The notes: generated by a model from the sequence alone, not told the origin. A stretch of 64,000 bases of DNA from Penelope pileata (GCA_013396635.1 WBMW01000581.1:372001-436000); one strand, 5' to 3'. Positions 24,903-37,795 are shown, numbered from the stretch's first letter. Translations and numbers: made by a program.

Positions 24903-27900
24903 AATGTCACTAGTGTGCAAGAATCCAATTAGAAATTATTGGAAAATACAGTTCTGTTTTATGAAGTAGGAGGAGATCACCAGGATGCCTGGCACTGCTG
25001 GTGTAAGAACAGGAATGGTGTGTTTTGTGTATATAGATGTAATAAGCAGCGTGGTAACACTTCATCTTTTGGTTTGCTCTGTAGTCCTTGAAGACTTCTT
25101 GCTAATGCAATTCACAGTCTCATCATTGGAAATGTGAATTTCTGCAGAACATGCTAATCTCTTATCTTGCCAGGTTATTTTTATTTTTCCTGTGATTCTA
25201 GGCAGATTTAAAAGGCTTCTTCAAAATAGTGTAGCTAAATTAATACGTACATTGTACTGACAAATCTATGAGTGAAACAAGACTGTACAACAGCCTAAGG
25301 ATGTTACCTACCATTCAAGTTATTTTCCTGCTGGTATCAGTCTTGAGGAGGAGTTGAGTTCTGAAAATATTTTACCTATAAAAGGGTTTTTCATACGAGC
25401 TCAAAAAGGAAGAAAAAGAGCAGATCTCTACTATTTTGTGTGCATTTTCAGTGTTGATAGGAAGATTAAACTGTGTGTGTTTGACAGCAGCATTTGAGCA
25501 CTTGAGTGAAATTCTGTCTGCTCTGCTCTTAATCCTGTGGTAATTCAGGATCTGTAACCACTGATTTCTAAGCATGATAATCCAAGCCCCTGCAGCCAGC
25601 AGTGTTGGTCTCATCAAGAGCCTCACTGGTCTTTAAATAGAAAGTAGCTTAACCTGGTTGACAGCTAAGTGTTGTTGGATTTTCTTTTAAATGAGTTTGG
25701 CTGGTCTAGTAGTTGGTTTCAGTGTAGTGCCTGGATGTCATTCTCCCCCTTTTACATCGTTTGATGGTGGCCTTACTGTAGCAGTGATGAAAATTATCCC
25801 TACATAGGAATCCCACCTCTAGTGAAATTTCAGTTAGCATCATGACAAAGCTTTCTGCAGCCCGTTTGCTTTGCTCACTGACCTGGAAGCCCACTGTTTC
25901 CCTGAGTGCATTGCTTGTTTGAGGCCTGCCTCACAACAGAGGAAGTGAGAGAGAATCTCTCATGGCAGCCATCAGTAATTTCGCAGATGCATCACTTGAG
26001 TTGGTTAGAACACCTCCAGCACAGACACCCATCCTACCTCATGTGTACCTATTATTAAAGGAGACAAAGGGAATCAGTCTACAGGCATACTGCAGTGCAA
26101 AAACAAGAAAACAAAATGCTGTTAGTGAACCTTCAGAATTAGGTGGATTTCTTTTTAAATACTAAATCACTTTACATTTCTCCCGTAATTTTGTTTTAGA
26201 AATCTGTTCTTCAGATAAAGGAATTTAGAAGCATAAGTACCTGGATATGCTTTAAAACTCACGGTCTTGTTTTCAACAGTGCAGATATCAGAAAGGAGAT
26301 TGTAGATGTTCATAGATGTCAGCCAGTAGCTTTTCACTGCCATCAGTGGGCGCTCAGATTTCCTCCAGGTTACTATTGGAGAGGCATGGTAAATTTTATA
26401 TTGGCTAAATTGATCTTCTATCAGAAGGTACCTTCTAGGTGTATCGTAGGAATATTCTGCAGAAATGTGCATGATACTGGTTAGAAAGATAGTTACCTAA
26501 GTGTATACTACATTTGCATGTAGGATATATAATTGGCAAGAAGAATAATCTCTTCCTGAGATCTTTGGTACACTTTCTTGAAACCAGGAAAACTGCTGGA
26601 GGCTTGCCTCTTAGGCTCTGGCAATGTGAAGTCAGAATCCCTGTGTGTGTTTTGAGAGCAGGACAGCTGGAAATTACTCAACAAAAGCCAAGAGAGGAAA
26701 GAAAGATGCAAGTCCTTGCAGTGTTTGAGGGCAAAGAAGAGTTAACAGTAGGAAAGGCAGAACTGCAAGCCAAGATTTGTTGTGGCTGGCAGTCTGTGTT
26801 GTGAAGGGAAGAGAAAACATTCATGCCATGTCCAGAATGGAAATACCAAGCCCAACCTTAAACAAGAAGGTATTCTTTATATTTGCCAGGCATGCTATCT
26901 CTGAGAAACAGGAGGGGAGAAAGCACTGTCTTGTGGTGTGGTTGTTGACCAAGTCAGGCTGATGCAGTCTTTTCAGTTCATCCACCTACCACAGATTTTT
27001 TGTGCCACCTTGAACCAAGGAGAAGAACTTCACTCTTGCACCCCTGGCTTTCTGTCTGTGACATGCATGAGCAATAATGCTATCCTGACATAGTGGGATG
27101 TTGCAGTTATAAAATGTAATGGAGATTCAGTGATGTCGTTCAGATGAAGAAAAAATAAACTTTAGGGCTAGGATTTCCTTGCAAATGACCTGAAATAAGG
27201 TGTAAACCCAGTTTATTGTTGTAAACTCATTATATTAGCCAAGGGCACTTTTATAATTAAAGCACTGAGATTCTAGTTGCTTAAAAGAGATGTGAAATTT
27301 TCTTTAACAAAAGAGGCTTTGTAAAGAAGCAAGAATAACCACTGCAATGTGCGAATTCTGAAATTGTTCCTGATACTCAGTTAAACTTGTTATTGACCCA
27401 ATGGGTTCAAATGAGGGCCATTTTTCCTTAAAACTCAAATTTATCAGTATTGGAGCAGTCAAATTTTGGCTCTGAAAGAGCTGAAATGTGAACAGTTGTA
27501 CTTTGTAGCATGTGTGAAGATACGTGATGGGCGATATCTGGGTGCTGTTAAGATTTAGACTAGATCAGTGATGCCATCTTGGTGAATTGTGCTGGACCAA
27601 ATAAAAGCTCACGATCCTGGGCTGCTTCACTGTTACATGATTGGGGTGGACCTGCACTGTGACCAGAGCCAAAGTGTCTTCCTTCTGCACATGTCCTTTC
27701 TCAAGCTTGCAGATTGGCTCTGTAGGGGGCAAAGAAGGGAACAGCCCTCAAAATAGCATGCAAGCAAGAACAGGCTATGTTAATTGTTTTGGAGGCTGTA
27801 GGTATCTCACCTTCAGCAAGATGGCTATTATAGAGGCCTTTTCCACCTTTTTTTTCCTACAAATGCTGGTATTGGAAAAGGTACTTGAGTGATTTCTGTA

Positions 27901-28299
27901 TCATTTACATTTTTCTGTTTCCAGTTATACTGGGATGCTTTAGTTCATCAAAATGAGTAAAAGATGATGCAGCATCTTCATTGTGTTGGCCAAATAATAA
28001 TCATCTCTAAGGAAGAGAAGATCAGAAATGTTAAAAAAAAGGCCACAAAAACATGTTCCCTGAAGATAAAAAGTGCTGAGTCCTACGATGTTTCTACTGT
28101 TCCTTCTTTGCCCTTCCACCCCCTTTTTTCTTTTCCTAGCCCAATAGTGGCTGCTGATGCAATAAAGGGCTTCTGCACATTTTTACACCTAAGGTACACA
28201 GTCACATTTAGAACCTGACAGCTTTGTCTTTCTGGAATATGAACACTACTTGCAGCCTACAACTGAAACAATTAGCTATAAAACAGAAAGCAGCTTCAT

Positions 28300-28316
28300 A
28301 AAAAAAAAAAAAAAAA
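28300..28316. repeat. Poly(A) tract, 17 A
   Basis: A homopolymer run of seventeen A residues. I looked for a retroposed gene upstream and saw none I could recognise, so it is listed only as low-complexity DNA. Confidence 0.85.
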
Positions 28317-29773
28317 CTTCCAGCTTACAGACACATTTTAAGAATTTATTAAAAGAAAGCAAAAGAAAAAAAAATCAAGTAGGTGAACATGCCTCAGAGT
28401 ACTTGGCTGTATTTTACGGGTTTTGAGGCTGTAAATGATTTAAACTAAAAGTCATTTGAGAATATACAATAGAAGAAATGGGCTTTGACAACAGCAGAGG
28501 GAGCAGAATAGAAATGGTAGCGTTACTGTGTGTACCACTCACACTAAAAGCAGCAACCAAGGGAAGGGAATTTGAACTTAACTTTATGAACATGTATCCT
28601 TATAGCTTTCACTAATGGGTTGTTCTGTTCCTTTCCCAGTTTCTCGTGACCCTTTTCTGAGAGTTAAATTAATCCCTTGTGCAGCTCAGCTGAGGATAAT
28701 GAAGTTGCCCCAGGGTATGAATTTAGCCCTTGGGTTTGACCTACAGAAGGCTGAGCCTCTGTTCTTCACTGTGTTTTCAGGCAGTTTTGTTTATGTTGGA
28801 TTAATTAAAAACACCCTCTCCATTCCCCAGGCTTATGTGCTCTCTACACAGAATAAAGGAGGTCCCAGTGCTCTGCCTCTTGCAGCCTATCCATGCCTGT
28901 GCAGAGACACAGTGGGAAGTGCAGCTACCAAGGAACTGCATCACCCCAATCACATTTGTGAGCCAAAATGTGCATGTTCTGATAGAGCCTGTGTGGGCAA
29001 CCTTTATGATATGAAGGGTCACTTTGCATTCCTGCAGGCTGTTCTGGTGCTCATAGCCTATGGTTCTGGAACCACAGGTGTTGCTTGGAATTGGCCAGGA
29101 AGGAGGAGTTTGGTTTGTTGGAGGTGAAAGCAAGGCATTCAACCATGTGGTCATCCAGAATTTTCTCTAGGGTGCCTATACTGAAATGTCTGCTCTAGTT
29201 CCTACATATTAGATTTTATGACCGTTTTAAAACAGGTGCTTTTTTCTTGACATTCTCAACATTTAGATCACTATCCATAGTACCAGTTTGGGGTCCAGTA
29301 AGATGGGTTTTATCCAGTGTGAGAGACAGATTGCAATCTGGTCCAAAGTTGTTTCATTCTTCTATTTTCTCTGCAGTAACCTTCTTCTTTTGTTTCTCCT
29401 TTCTTTTCTCCCTGGCACACTGTTCTACCTCACTTATCTTTTCTTCCTGCATCCTCTCTTCTATCCTGCCAGTGTGCAGGTACCTAGGTACCACAGAGCA
29501 GCCAGGCAGAGATGGTGCTTTGCTGCAGAGCATCAAAAGTCACATATCACTGAGAGAGAGAAGTTGCTCTTATGAAAGCAGTCAGAGCAAGAAACATTTT
29601 GGCTCCTTCACCTCAGTGCCATGAAAGCTAAATGGAGCCAGCCAAATCCCCACCATCCACCTCCTCCCCTGCCATCGCCTTTTTCTTTTTTAACCTCCAA
29701 ATTGTCTGTGAATTGAGGTTTAAGCAGGACTTAAAATAGCCTGTGTATATTCGTTTCTTCCTTCGTGAAACAG

Positions 29774-29940
29774 GAGATTTGGCACAGCTGTGTCTTAGTG
29801 TAAGCATTTCATTTCACGGTTCAGTAGCAGCAGAGACAGACGGACAGGTTATTTTGTCATGGAGGACAATAGATGGCTTCTACAACTTGGAACTCTTCAG
29901 AACTAGCAAAATGTACCAGCCTACTGAAATTTGCAAATGG
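29774..29940 (+). other. Candidate 167-nt exon (unverified)
   Basis: A pyrimidine-rich stretch (TTCGTTTCTTCCTTCGTG) ends in AAACAG at 29773, and a consensus GTAAGT donor lies at 29941. One frame stays open for the full length and begins one base into a codon (G|GA GAT TTG). It reads GDLAQLCLSVSISFHG onward and ends in EICKW at a codon boundary. Typical exon size, both splice signals and an uninterrupted frame make it one of the better candidates here. I recognise no domain. An open run of 55 codons occurs by chance perhaps once in ten to fifteen trials, and an internal GTAAGC at 29800 could be an alternative donor. Confidence 0.25.
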
Positions 29941-32415
29941 GTAAGTTTTCCTTAAGGTCAAACTGACCTGTGAACACCAAAAGGGAATTTACAGGATGTG
30001 CTTATCACATCCCAGAGATGTTTCTGATGGCCAGGCCGTGTGCTGGTCTTTTGCCATTGTAGCTGTTGGGTTACTTGGCTACTGGCTGTCAAGGGGGCAC
30101 ATTCAAACAGAGGGAAGAGTGGTCGGCTCAGAAAGACTTTTTCTGAGGTCTTTAGTTGTGTTGGATTTGTTTTGCACTGATTCTACAGAATGCTGATTAA
30201 AATCAATCATCTTGTATCGTGACACTTGACCAAGGCCTATAATCATGCCACTACTTCAGCTGTGTCTGATTGAGAAGTCCCCAGATTAAACCAAGTACTT
30301 ATGGTGAGGAGTCCCCTCTTTGCCAGCTGGGAGGCTGGAGCCAGCTGCATTCTGAAATTTGAAAAAAGGAAAGAAAGAAACTCCAAACTGCTTTATAAAA
30401 TGGTCTCTTCCTCATTACCCTAATCACATAAGCATGCTGAAGGCTGCAATCAGAGCTTTTTTCTTTTTTCTTTTTTTTTTAAATTAGGCTCGAGAAAAAA
30501 GATTAATGAATATTGTACTGAAAGGATAACTCAAGCCATCCAGGTCCCATCCCTGCAACTCAGTGATAGACATTAGAGCAGAGGAGACCATTAAACTTCT
30601 GTTCCCTGTGTCTTGTTGCATGCAACATTTCCCAATGCCCTTGAAGCCATGTAGGTCTGCGTAGAAAATTAAGTGAACTGTATAATGTGCCATGGAGTAG
30701 ATCAAGAGGACGCGTTTAAGTGCCTTGAAATATATTTCACTTCTTAAATGAAATAGTCTCATCTCTGAGAATTACTTTTCTTAAATGAGGTGCCTGGGTA
30801 ATGCAGAGGAAAGCAAAAATACCCAACATTTTCAGTTGTGCTCCTGCATCTTGCTTTCCTAGCCCAATGTGGCTATGATTTAAGCCCTGAGTGTGCCTTT
30901 TCCCATCCACTCATTTAGATATGGCAGTTCCCAATCTTCAATACTTCGGAGAAAGATAAAAGGAGAAGGAAAGCATGGAAGGATTAAGTGATGTGTCCCA
31001 GGTCATGCAAAGAAAACATACATCGGTGGCAGATCAGCAATTAGATCAATGCAACCTAAATGTTGACACAATTTAAAGGAACAGCTTACTTCAGTTGTTT
31101 TTTAGTGTTTCAAATGAGAAAATATCCCTCAGATAGTATCCAGAGTACGATTCTTGCTCAGTTTTTAAACTCAGCTTTCCTGAAGCAGGGGAAATTGGTA
31201 ATACTTAGCCTATATTTTAACAGAATTCCGAGCTATCCATAGACTTGTGAAACTCCAGTCCAGTACGTAATCTTAACCTGTCTTTTCTCATTACAATTAA
31301 CACGAGTTTTCTTTTTTTTTTTAAGGAGTATTCTTACTGCTGTTAAAGCTTAACAAGTGAGGCATGGTTTCACCAGCAAAAGCTTGGGCTAGGGGCTTTG
31401 TTTGCTTTCTGACATGACAACATTTATCTGATCAATGTGGAGCAATAGCACAGTGATGGCTAAACCAGATCCAGCAAAGCACAACTGAAGCATTGATACT
31501 GCAAATGTAAGACCTGGTTTGTAATGAAATGGAATGAAAAGTACTGTGCTCTGGTTGTGGGGTGGTCTGACTGCAGAAAGACTTTAAACGCTAGAGGTCC
31601 CGTAGCATGCTTTTGGTTTATGTGTCAAGAAAATGAATTGCACAGTTGTGGAAATGCTCCACATGTGACAAGATCCTTTGTCACCAGTAGATTGATCCTG
31701 TGAGGCTGAGAGCATTATCAGCTCTCAACATTTTTGGTATCAGCTGAAAAGAATAAAAATGGACTCCTAGTGCAGGAGACAAGACAAGAAAATTCTCAAA
31801 AAATGAATTAAAAATTAAAGTCTAGAAGCCTTTTGATCTGGAGGAATGTCTCTGTTCAAAATTTTGCTTTCCACAATTGGGCATCTCTGCCTCGTGAGTA
31901 ACATCCCCGCTTAGCATAGCAGATAAAAGTCACATCTGTGGCTCCATTTGTCTAACAAGCAGTTTTCCTGCAGGCTCTCTAATACTTACCCTTGAGGGGA
32001 GTTTGTAGACCATATCTAAGAGGAGGAATTACTTTGTTGTGGCTTTGACGTGCTCTTTAAACAATATTCAAAAACCATCTGAAACCACAATATATAAAGA
32101 GGATCCTTTCTGTGAGTCTCAGTGGAGAGAACAAGAGTGAGAAATTTCCCTGTTCTGTTTCCTGGCTTTACTCTGCATCCTAGCCCTTGGTTAGGAAGCT
32201 GTTTAAGGCATAGAGCGTAATAATTAATATTAAAACAAACAAAGGAAACCTAAAAGGCTTTCTGCTGCTGTTCGGTGTTCTCATTCACCTGCTCCCCTCA
32301 TCATTTAGGTAGCCTCAGACTGGCCTGTGATTAACTGCTGTCCCACTTACGTTTGGGCAAGATCACACAATACATTCCTCATCTGACAGCGTAATTTAAT
32401 CCTTATTCTTTACAG
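29941..32415. other. Noncoding DNA, no gene recognised
   Basis: Short overlapping frames only. A T-rich tract lies near 30458-30480 and another near 31311-31323. A minus-strand segment near 31995-32020 ends in a GTAAGTATT-type donor but has no adequate exon upstream. No repeat element was recognised. Confidence 0.65.
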
Positions 32416-32551
32416 GATTTATTGAAAAATGCTTCCAGTGCTCCTGCTTTAAGCCCTGCCCTGCTTTCTCCTGCCCTGTCGTGTGAGCTCCCAGAATATG
32501 TAGATTGCCACCAGAACATATGGCAGAGTGCTGACCCTGACCCACTGAGAG
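32416..32551 (+). other. Candidate 136-nt exon (unverified)
   Basis: A good acceptor (TTATTCTTTACAG) ends at 32415, and GTGAGG follows at 32552. The frame starting at the first base is open throughout and reads DLLKNASSAPALSPALLSPA onward, including CELPEYVDC and ending DPLRG. It is rich in Ala, Pro, Leu and Ser with three Cys. I recognise no domain. The same frame continues open past the donor to a stop near 32619. Frame and phase (0 in, 1 out) fit directly after the candidate exon ending at 29940. C-rich sequence lowers stop frequency, so chance remains plausible. Confidence 0.22.
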
Positions 32552-33389
32552 GTGAGGCTCCTTTAGATTTGCACCCAAAGTGCTCTCAGGAGCTGGGTTT
32601 GAACCCTGAACCTCTCTGATTTACTGCTGCAGTTACCCTCATGCATTAGTTGAAACTGAAAGCGATGAAAATTTATTTTGCTGGGTTTGTTTGGCATTTT
32701 CAGTAGAACTTTCTCTCTGATTACAGAACTTATTTTTATAATATTGACCATCACAAGATCTGTAAGAATAGTCCTAGGGAGTGACAGCCTCTGCTTACCC
32801 ACCCAAAGGCACCGGCAGAAGCCAGTCCCGCTGCCTTACTCTGTCCTAGCGGTGCTGCCTCTGACCTGGAGATACTGGGACAGAAACCAGGGCTTAGTTC
32901 CTCCTTCTCACCTACAAGCAGCCAGGCTTGCGGTCACCCAAGTGTTTCATTCCTGGGACTTGGCTGTAAAATTTTAGTTCACTTTTAGAGGAAAATAATA
33001 CCCTAAAATTTTGCTTGAAAGCTTCTCCTCTGCTTGAAAATAATGGCTATGTTTACAACAGTAGTGGCAGCAGCCACATTTTCAGAAAGGAAACCTTTTT
33101 GTTGTTTGAGAGCTGGGAAGATTGTTTCGGGTAACGTAAAATCTCAGTTTGGCATTGGCAGGGAAATGGCATGCGAAATGGGCTGCTTAGGGCTGACATC
33201 CCTTTAGCTTCCCAGCATTCTGGAGGATCCCCAAAGCCCCATGGAAACCAGATGCATTCCTGCTGCAACAATTAATGTAACCGACCCTTGCTGGAAGGGA
33301 ACATTTAGGGGGGAAAATGTTACAGTATTTTCTTTTGGAAAATTCCACTATTGACATGAAAAACAGCAGGGTAACAGCAAAGATAGATT
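32552..33389. other. Noncoding DNA, no gene recognised
   Basis: Overlapping short frames on both strands (32563-32802 minus, 32678-32977 plus) with no recognisable motif. No repeat was identified. Confidence 0.65.
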
Positions 33390-33660
33390 GCAAATTTTGA
33401 CAGCACCGACAGGTAAATATTGGCTTTGTGCAAACAAGTTTCTATAAATAACCCGTCTGCTCCAGAAACTCCACAGATGGCAGCAGGGCTGCCGGGGTAT
33501 TGATTTACCCACTGTGCTCAGTGCAGAAAAGCACAGCTGTCAGCTTTGCTGTTCTCCTCATTCGGAGCGTTGCTCCTGCTCCTGCTAAGAGCTGCGTGCC
33601 TTGTTCACCATTTTTCTCTGGCAAGTGGAGATGAAGATTAAGAGCCCAAAAGAAATAATT
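33390..33660. promoter_or_regulatory. Possible conserved noncoding element
   Basis: Information-rich sequence without low complexity and with several exact transcription-factor-like sites. There is a MEF2-type CTATAAATAA at 33442-33451, a GCAAACA forkhead-like site just upstream near 33430, and a CAGCTG E-box at 33534-33539. The clustering is seen directly. Conservation and enhancer activity are inferred and could not be tested. Ordinary intronic DNA can contain such sites by chance. Confidence 0.25.
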
Positions 33661-35843
33661 TGAAAGGAAAACCTGCCAAAACAACTAAGAACAAATGAAC
33701 AACTGCGGAGAGTAACTACAGAAAAGACTATATATAAGTATCCACACACCAAAAGCCAGCAAGAACCTCTCTCTCTCTTGCTCAGTCTATGTCAGGTAAT
33801 TTAATACAGCTTACAGGAGTGGTCTACAGAGATCCAGGAGAGCGTGGTGGACTTGAAGGGCAAGGGAAGCTTATGAAGATGCAATAAAAAGCTTGGACGT
33901 CATGGGGAGTAAGAGGCAGAGGTTAGAGTTGAGGAGTAGAATCTGGCAATCATCTTTCAGAGGGAGCAATGCACAAAAATAGAGGTTCTGCCACAAATCC
34001 CTGGAGAAGACTGGAGAAGACTTAGAAATAAATGGCAGTCAAATAGGCAAATACTTAAAAATTGTCACAATTTGGCTTTTGACTTGTGTGACCCTTTTGA
34101 GGGCAGCCTAAATCTCAGGATTGTGGTTTTCAAACATCAGTCAGCCAGCACCATCACTAGAAGTTGATTTAGAGGTATAATATCAGGAATCGCTTTTTAA
34201 GAGAAAATCTCAGAACTTCGTAAGTCAGTTCTCTCAGTGTTTGCCTGTGGTGCAGGCTCACTCTAAAGGATTGTCAGTTAGCAGAACTGTGCATCTCTTG
34301 CAGCAGACACAGAGTGTGCCATTTGGAGGCATTTTCTGCTGTTTTTCTTTGTAATTACACAGACAATGGAGTTCTTCTGTCGTTATAGCTATATCTGCAT
34401 CAAGGATTTTGCCCAGGACAACTGGATGCAGCCTTTTGTCATTTTGTGTTGTATGGTGGCTTTGGGCATTTCTGTTTGGTCTGGCCTTTTTTACAGGTAG
34501 CTGGCATGGTTAAGATGGCACAAATGAAGAAGCAGAGATCTGACCTAGTTGAAATAAAAGGTTAAAATAAGTATTTTTTTTAATTCATGCGTTCAGTTTG
34601 TGAACTTAAGCTTAGATAGGGAGAGCTGAGTTTCACTCCATCTGAAAGTGCTGAGGCTGTGAAAAGGGCAATGCAAATATCTTAGGATTTTTTGGGAAAA
34701 TTATGATTACTCTGTATAATAATTACTTTCAATATTAGTTTCGCTAGATAAACTGTAAATAACAGGGCAAAGAGTGTTGTCAAGAGGAGACATCCAAGTT
34801 GCAGAATGTTACTATAGACTGAAGGAGCTAAATGCTAGGCATTTCTGGATAGACATCTTGTCTATTGACTTTATTTTTTTTTAAGCATTTTTAAATGTTA
34901 AGGAATCTCAAGTGTATCTCGTAGGAGAAGTTGCATTGTTCCATACAAAGCTGTTCTTTTCACATACTGAAATTCTGCCTTGCCATGCTAAAGCAAGCAG
35001 AAAGCATCTTGGCTTCTGCGTTGTAGGTCAGTAAGTTCACAAATACAGGGACATGCCAAGAAGATAGGACACGCTGTTGCCTGCCCTGTTTGTAGCTCAG
35101 TCCCACACAATCACTAAATTCCTACTGCCATCCATGTCTGCTTCTCCAGAGCTTGGTGAACGCGGAAGCTGCTTCATCTTTCATACCTCAGTGCATGTGA
35201 TGAGGTGTGCAAACTACAAAAGGAACTGAGTATGGTGTGCTAAATGTTTCAACACCAGATGGACCATACTGCAGCTGGAAACATTTCAAGCATTTTGCTG
35301 GATTTTTCTCTCATGTATAATGTATAAAAATAGATTTATATACTGTATATACTTGTACATATATATGCATTGTATAAATACATTGTTTAAAATACTTAAT
35401 TCTCAAGCTGTCCCTGAAATCAGAGGCCACTCTGTTTTGGAATCTCATTTCACATGTCACAGATTCAACAGAGGAATAAAATACCAATTTGTGTTGCTCA
35501 GAGAAGGAGAGCAAAAAGGCACCCTGTAAGAGTATAATGCAGTGTGATATCAGTTGTCACTGCTGTCCTACCGAGAGGATTACTGACCAGTGAGCTACTG
35601 TTTCCTTGCTCTCATTCCAAGTGGAGTTCATGACGTTTTCCTCATGGCGTTATCGCAGTCTTTTCTTAAACCTGACCTGTAGGAAGAGAGGAACGTTCAG
35701 AGAAAGCAACACCAAAGTCTAAACTTCAGCTGGTGTGAATTGCAGTAACTCCATGGCTGGTGATGTGGACTGTTTACGTGGGCTAGCCACCTGTCTGCCT
35801 AAGGGTATTCAAGGATAATTAAAGACTTCCCTGAGATCCACTA

Positions 35844-35864
35844 TTTTTTTTTTTTTTTTTTTTT
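35844..35864. repeat. Poly(T) tract, 21 T
   Basis: A homopolymer of twenty-one T residues. It could be the tail of a minus-strand retroposed sequence, but nothing recognisable lies beside it. Confidence 0.85.
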
Positions 35865-36129
35865 AGAAGAGATGTTTTTGTTTTCTAGTAGGTGTTAGTC
35901 AACAATACAGAGCCATCGTTGTTGGAGGCAGCTTATCTTAAGAGCTGTGTCAGATCATTTGGGATTTCAACAGAAGGGTGATAAGGCCTTAGAAATTTCA
36001 GATGAGCAGTAAATAAACTTAGAAGGTAGGAAGTGATCCTCTACACTGGATGTAGTCACCTAAACAATCTTATAAGTCTGCCTAGGATATATGTGCTTGC
36101 TCCAGTTCAGAGCAGGTGTTGCATTTTAA

Positions 36130-36265
36130 ATAAATGTCATTGTTTTTTCTGCAGTATGTTCCTTTGGCAAGTAATTAAAATTACTCCTAAATTATGATTG
36201 TGAGATGAAAATAACTAAGAGATGAAAAAGTGAATAATTTTCATTGCAATTAAGTCAAAACTCCG
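36130..36265. promoter_or_regulatory. AT-rich segment with homeodomain-like sites
   Basis: It contains TAATTA at 36172-36177 with further ATTA/TAAT cores nearby (AATTATGATT, AATAATTTTC, CAATTAAG). Clustered ATTA cores are typical of homeodomain-bound conserved elements. AT-rich DNA also produces them by chance, so the call is tentative. Confidence 0.15.
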
Positions 36266-37339
36266 ACTAGAACTGCCAACTAAAAAATTACAAATGTTAT
36301 CCATTGATGATGGAAGTAAGCATATTGCATGAATGAACGTTTAAATTGCAGTGTGTGCTGAGACTCTACATGTGTGCACAATAGTGTGCGTGAATATACA
36401 TTAGCAAGAGACCCGTACATCCTTCACAGTATTTTCCTGGGACAATGACTTTTCATCTTGCTCTGTCAAAGCATGTCATGCATTACACTAAGTGAATGTT
36501 TTCCTAGGTTAATCACTAATCTGCCTCTGTATCAGTAAATACGTTGCCATGGGCACTACCATAGCAGAACTGAGAGATGAGCTTTTGCCTGATTGGAGCT
36601 GAAAAATGCCTATTTTTGTTTTTGATACTAACTTGTTCATCACAAATGAGGATAAAGAAGCATATTCCGCTGCCTCTTTAGAATTTAGTTATAGAAACAT
36701 TTTTCACATGCACTTTCCAATATATAAACAGTATTTACTATATATTCATTACTTTCTCTTTCTGTATAAAGCTCTTCTTTTATTGAGCTTCACAGTTCTT
36801 CACCAGGTTGTTTTCCAAAGGTGCAGCCTCCTACATAATGTCAACAAGGAGAAATCACATCCCTTTGCTTCTCTCCAACATGAACAATACCCATCCTGGT
36901 TATTGCTGACTCCCATTATTTAACATTCAGTTTCTTCCCTGAAGTGCACTGTGCTTCCAGGATCGTGCATAATGAATTACTTAGTTGTGCAGATTTAAAT
37001 CCCAGACTGACTCATCCCTTATTTGTTTTTTGTTGTTCATGATGATGGAGTTTTTTGTTTGCTTGTTTTATTTTTTTTAAAGAAAGAAGATTAAGCTGTA
37101 TTAAACTGGCTTGTTTTGTTAGCGTGTGTGGTGATGAGTCTTTGACCTACATTTATGGTGGGTAGTGCACTTTTGCCCTATATCCGAATAGCAAATGACA
37201 GAAACATTAGTATGGTTTGACCTCTTTTTGGAATATTTTTTGATCATTTCATACCAAAGGGAAATACTAAGACGAGAATCTTCAATTAAATCCTAATAAG
37301 ATCCAGAAGAAAAGGAACTAGATAAAAGATTTAGGCATA

Positions 37340-37395
37340 GTGTGTAATAGAACGCTTGGTTTGGAAGGGACCTTAAAGATCATCTTGTTCATACA
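37340..37395 (-). mobile_element. CR1 LINE 3' terminal fragment, antisense
   Basis: TTGGAAGGGACCTTAAAGAT followed by CATCTTGTTC is the reverse complement of the conserved CR1 3' end (GATGATCTTTAAGGTCCCTTCCAA). The preceding AATAGAAC resembles the decayed terminal ATTCTATG repeats in antisense. Only some 50 bp are recognisable, a severely 5'-truncated or eroded copy with no coding capacity. Confidence 0.7.
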
Positions 37396-37795
37396 TACAT
37401 CAAGTTACATGGAAACTAATAAAGAGCAAATTTGGAACCTGCTTTTAAGAAGTCTTGTTTGTTTGCATAATAGATGCTCATGGACAAGATTACGCCGGTA
37501 GAAGTTGCATCCTACAGTCCGTATCTGTTTTGAAAGGTGCTTTTATCAAATTTCAGCAGAGTTAACAAGTCATCCTCAAAAGCTAGCTTTCTCCAGTTGC
37601 TCCAGAAAGTCAAGCTAAGTCTGTATGCGTGAGTTTTCAGTCTGTTAGTGTTCCGAAGGCCTTGACCTCCAAGAAATGCAAATGAAAACATAGGCTCTGC
37701 CCTTTTTTTGCCTGATGGCGATGCTGCATTGATGTGCTGAGCGAAGTGCATGTTTGTAGCTTCTGTTAATACTAATGGTCTTTACCGTTCAATAG
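37396..37795. other. Noncoding DNA, no gene recognised
   Basis: Short sequence between the CR1 fragment and a candidate exon. A 79-codon minus-strand frame at 37512-37751 has no recognisable features. Confidence 0.65.

Larger units (their letters stand above)
16845..29773. other. Single-copy noncoding DNA, no gene recognised
   Basis: About 13 kb without a recognisable gene or interspersed repeat. The largest frame, 28615-29127 on the plus strand (170 codons), has no recognisable domain and is overlapped by a 117-codon minus frame. Items listed separately are a double hairpin near 17520, a GA microsatellite near 24630, an ATT/AAT palindrome near 24881 and a 17-A run at 28300. AT-rich unbroken sequence around 27180-27480 may be conserved regulatory DNA, but this cannot be judged from one genome. 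Confidence 0.65.
33661..37339. other. Noncoding DNA, no gene recognised
   Basis: No credible exon was found. A 10-bp unit (CTGGAGAAGA) is repeated twice at 34001-34020. A 21-T run lies at 35844-35864. AT-rich sequence with homeodomain-like motifs sits around 36130-36265. The open frame at 36606-36923 is not recognised. Confidence 0.65.

Noticed and set aside
28615..29127. 170-codon plus-strand open frame, the longest outside the CpG island
   Set aside because: No recognisable motif, no good promoter or splice context, and a 117-codon minus-strand frame overlaps it. One such frame is expected by chance in 64 kb.
31995..32020. Minus-strand microexon before a strong GTAAGTATT donor
   Set aside because: Only about 26 nt between the donor and the only usable acceptor. 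Too short to support without RNA evidence.
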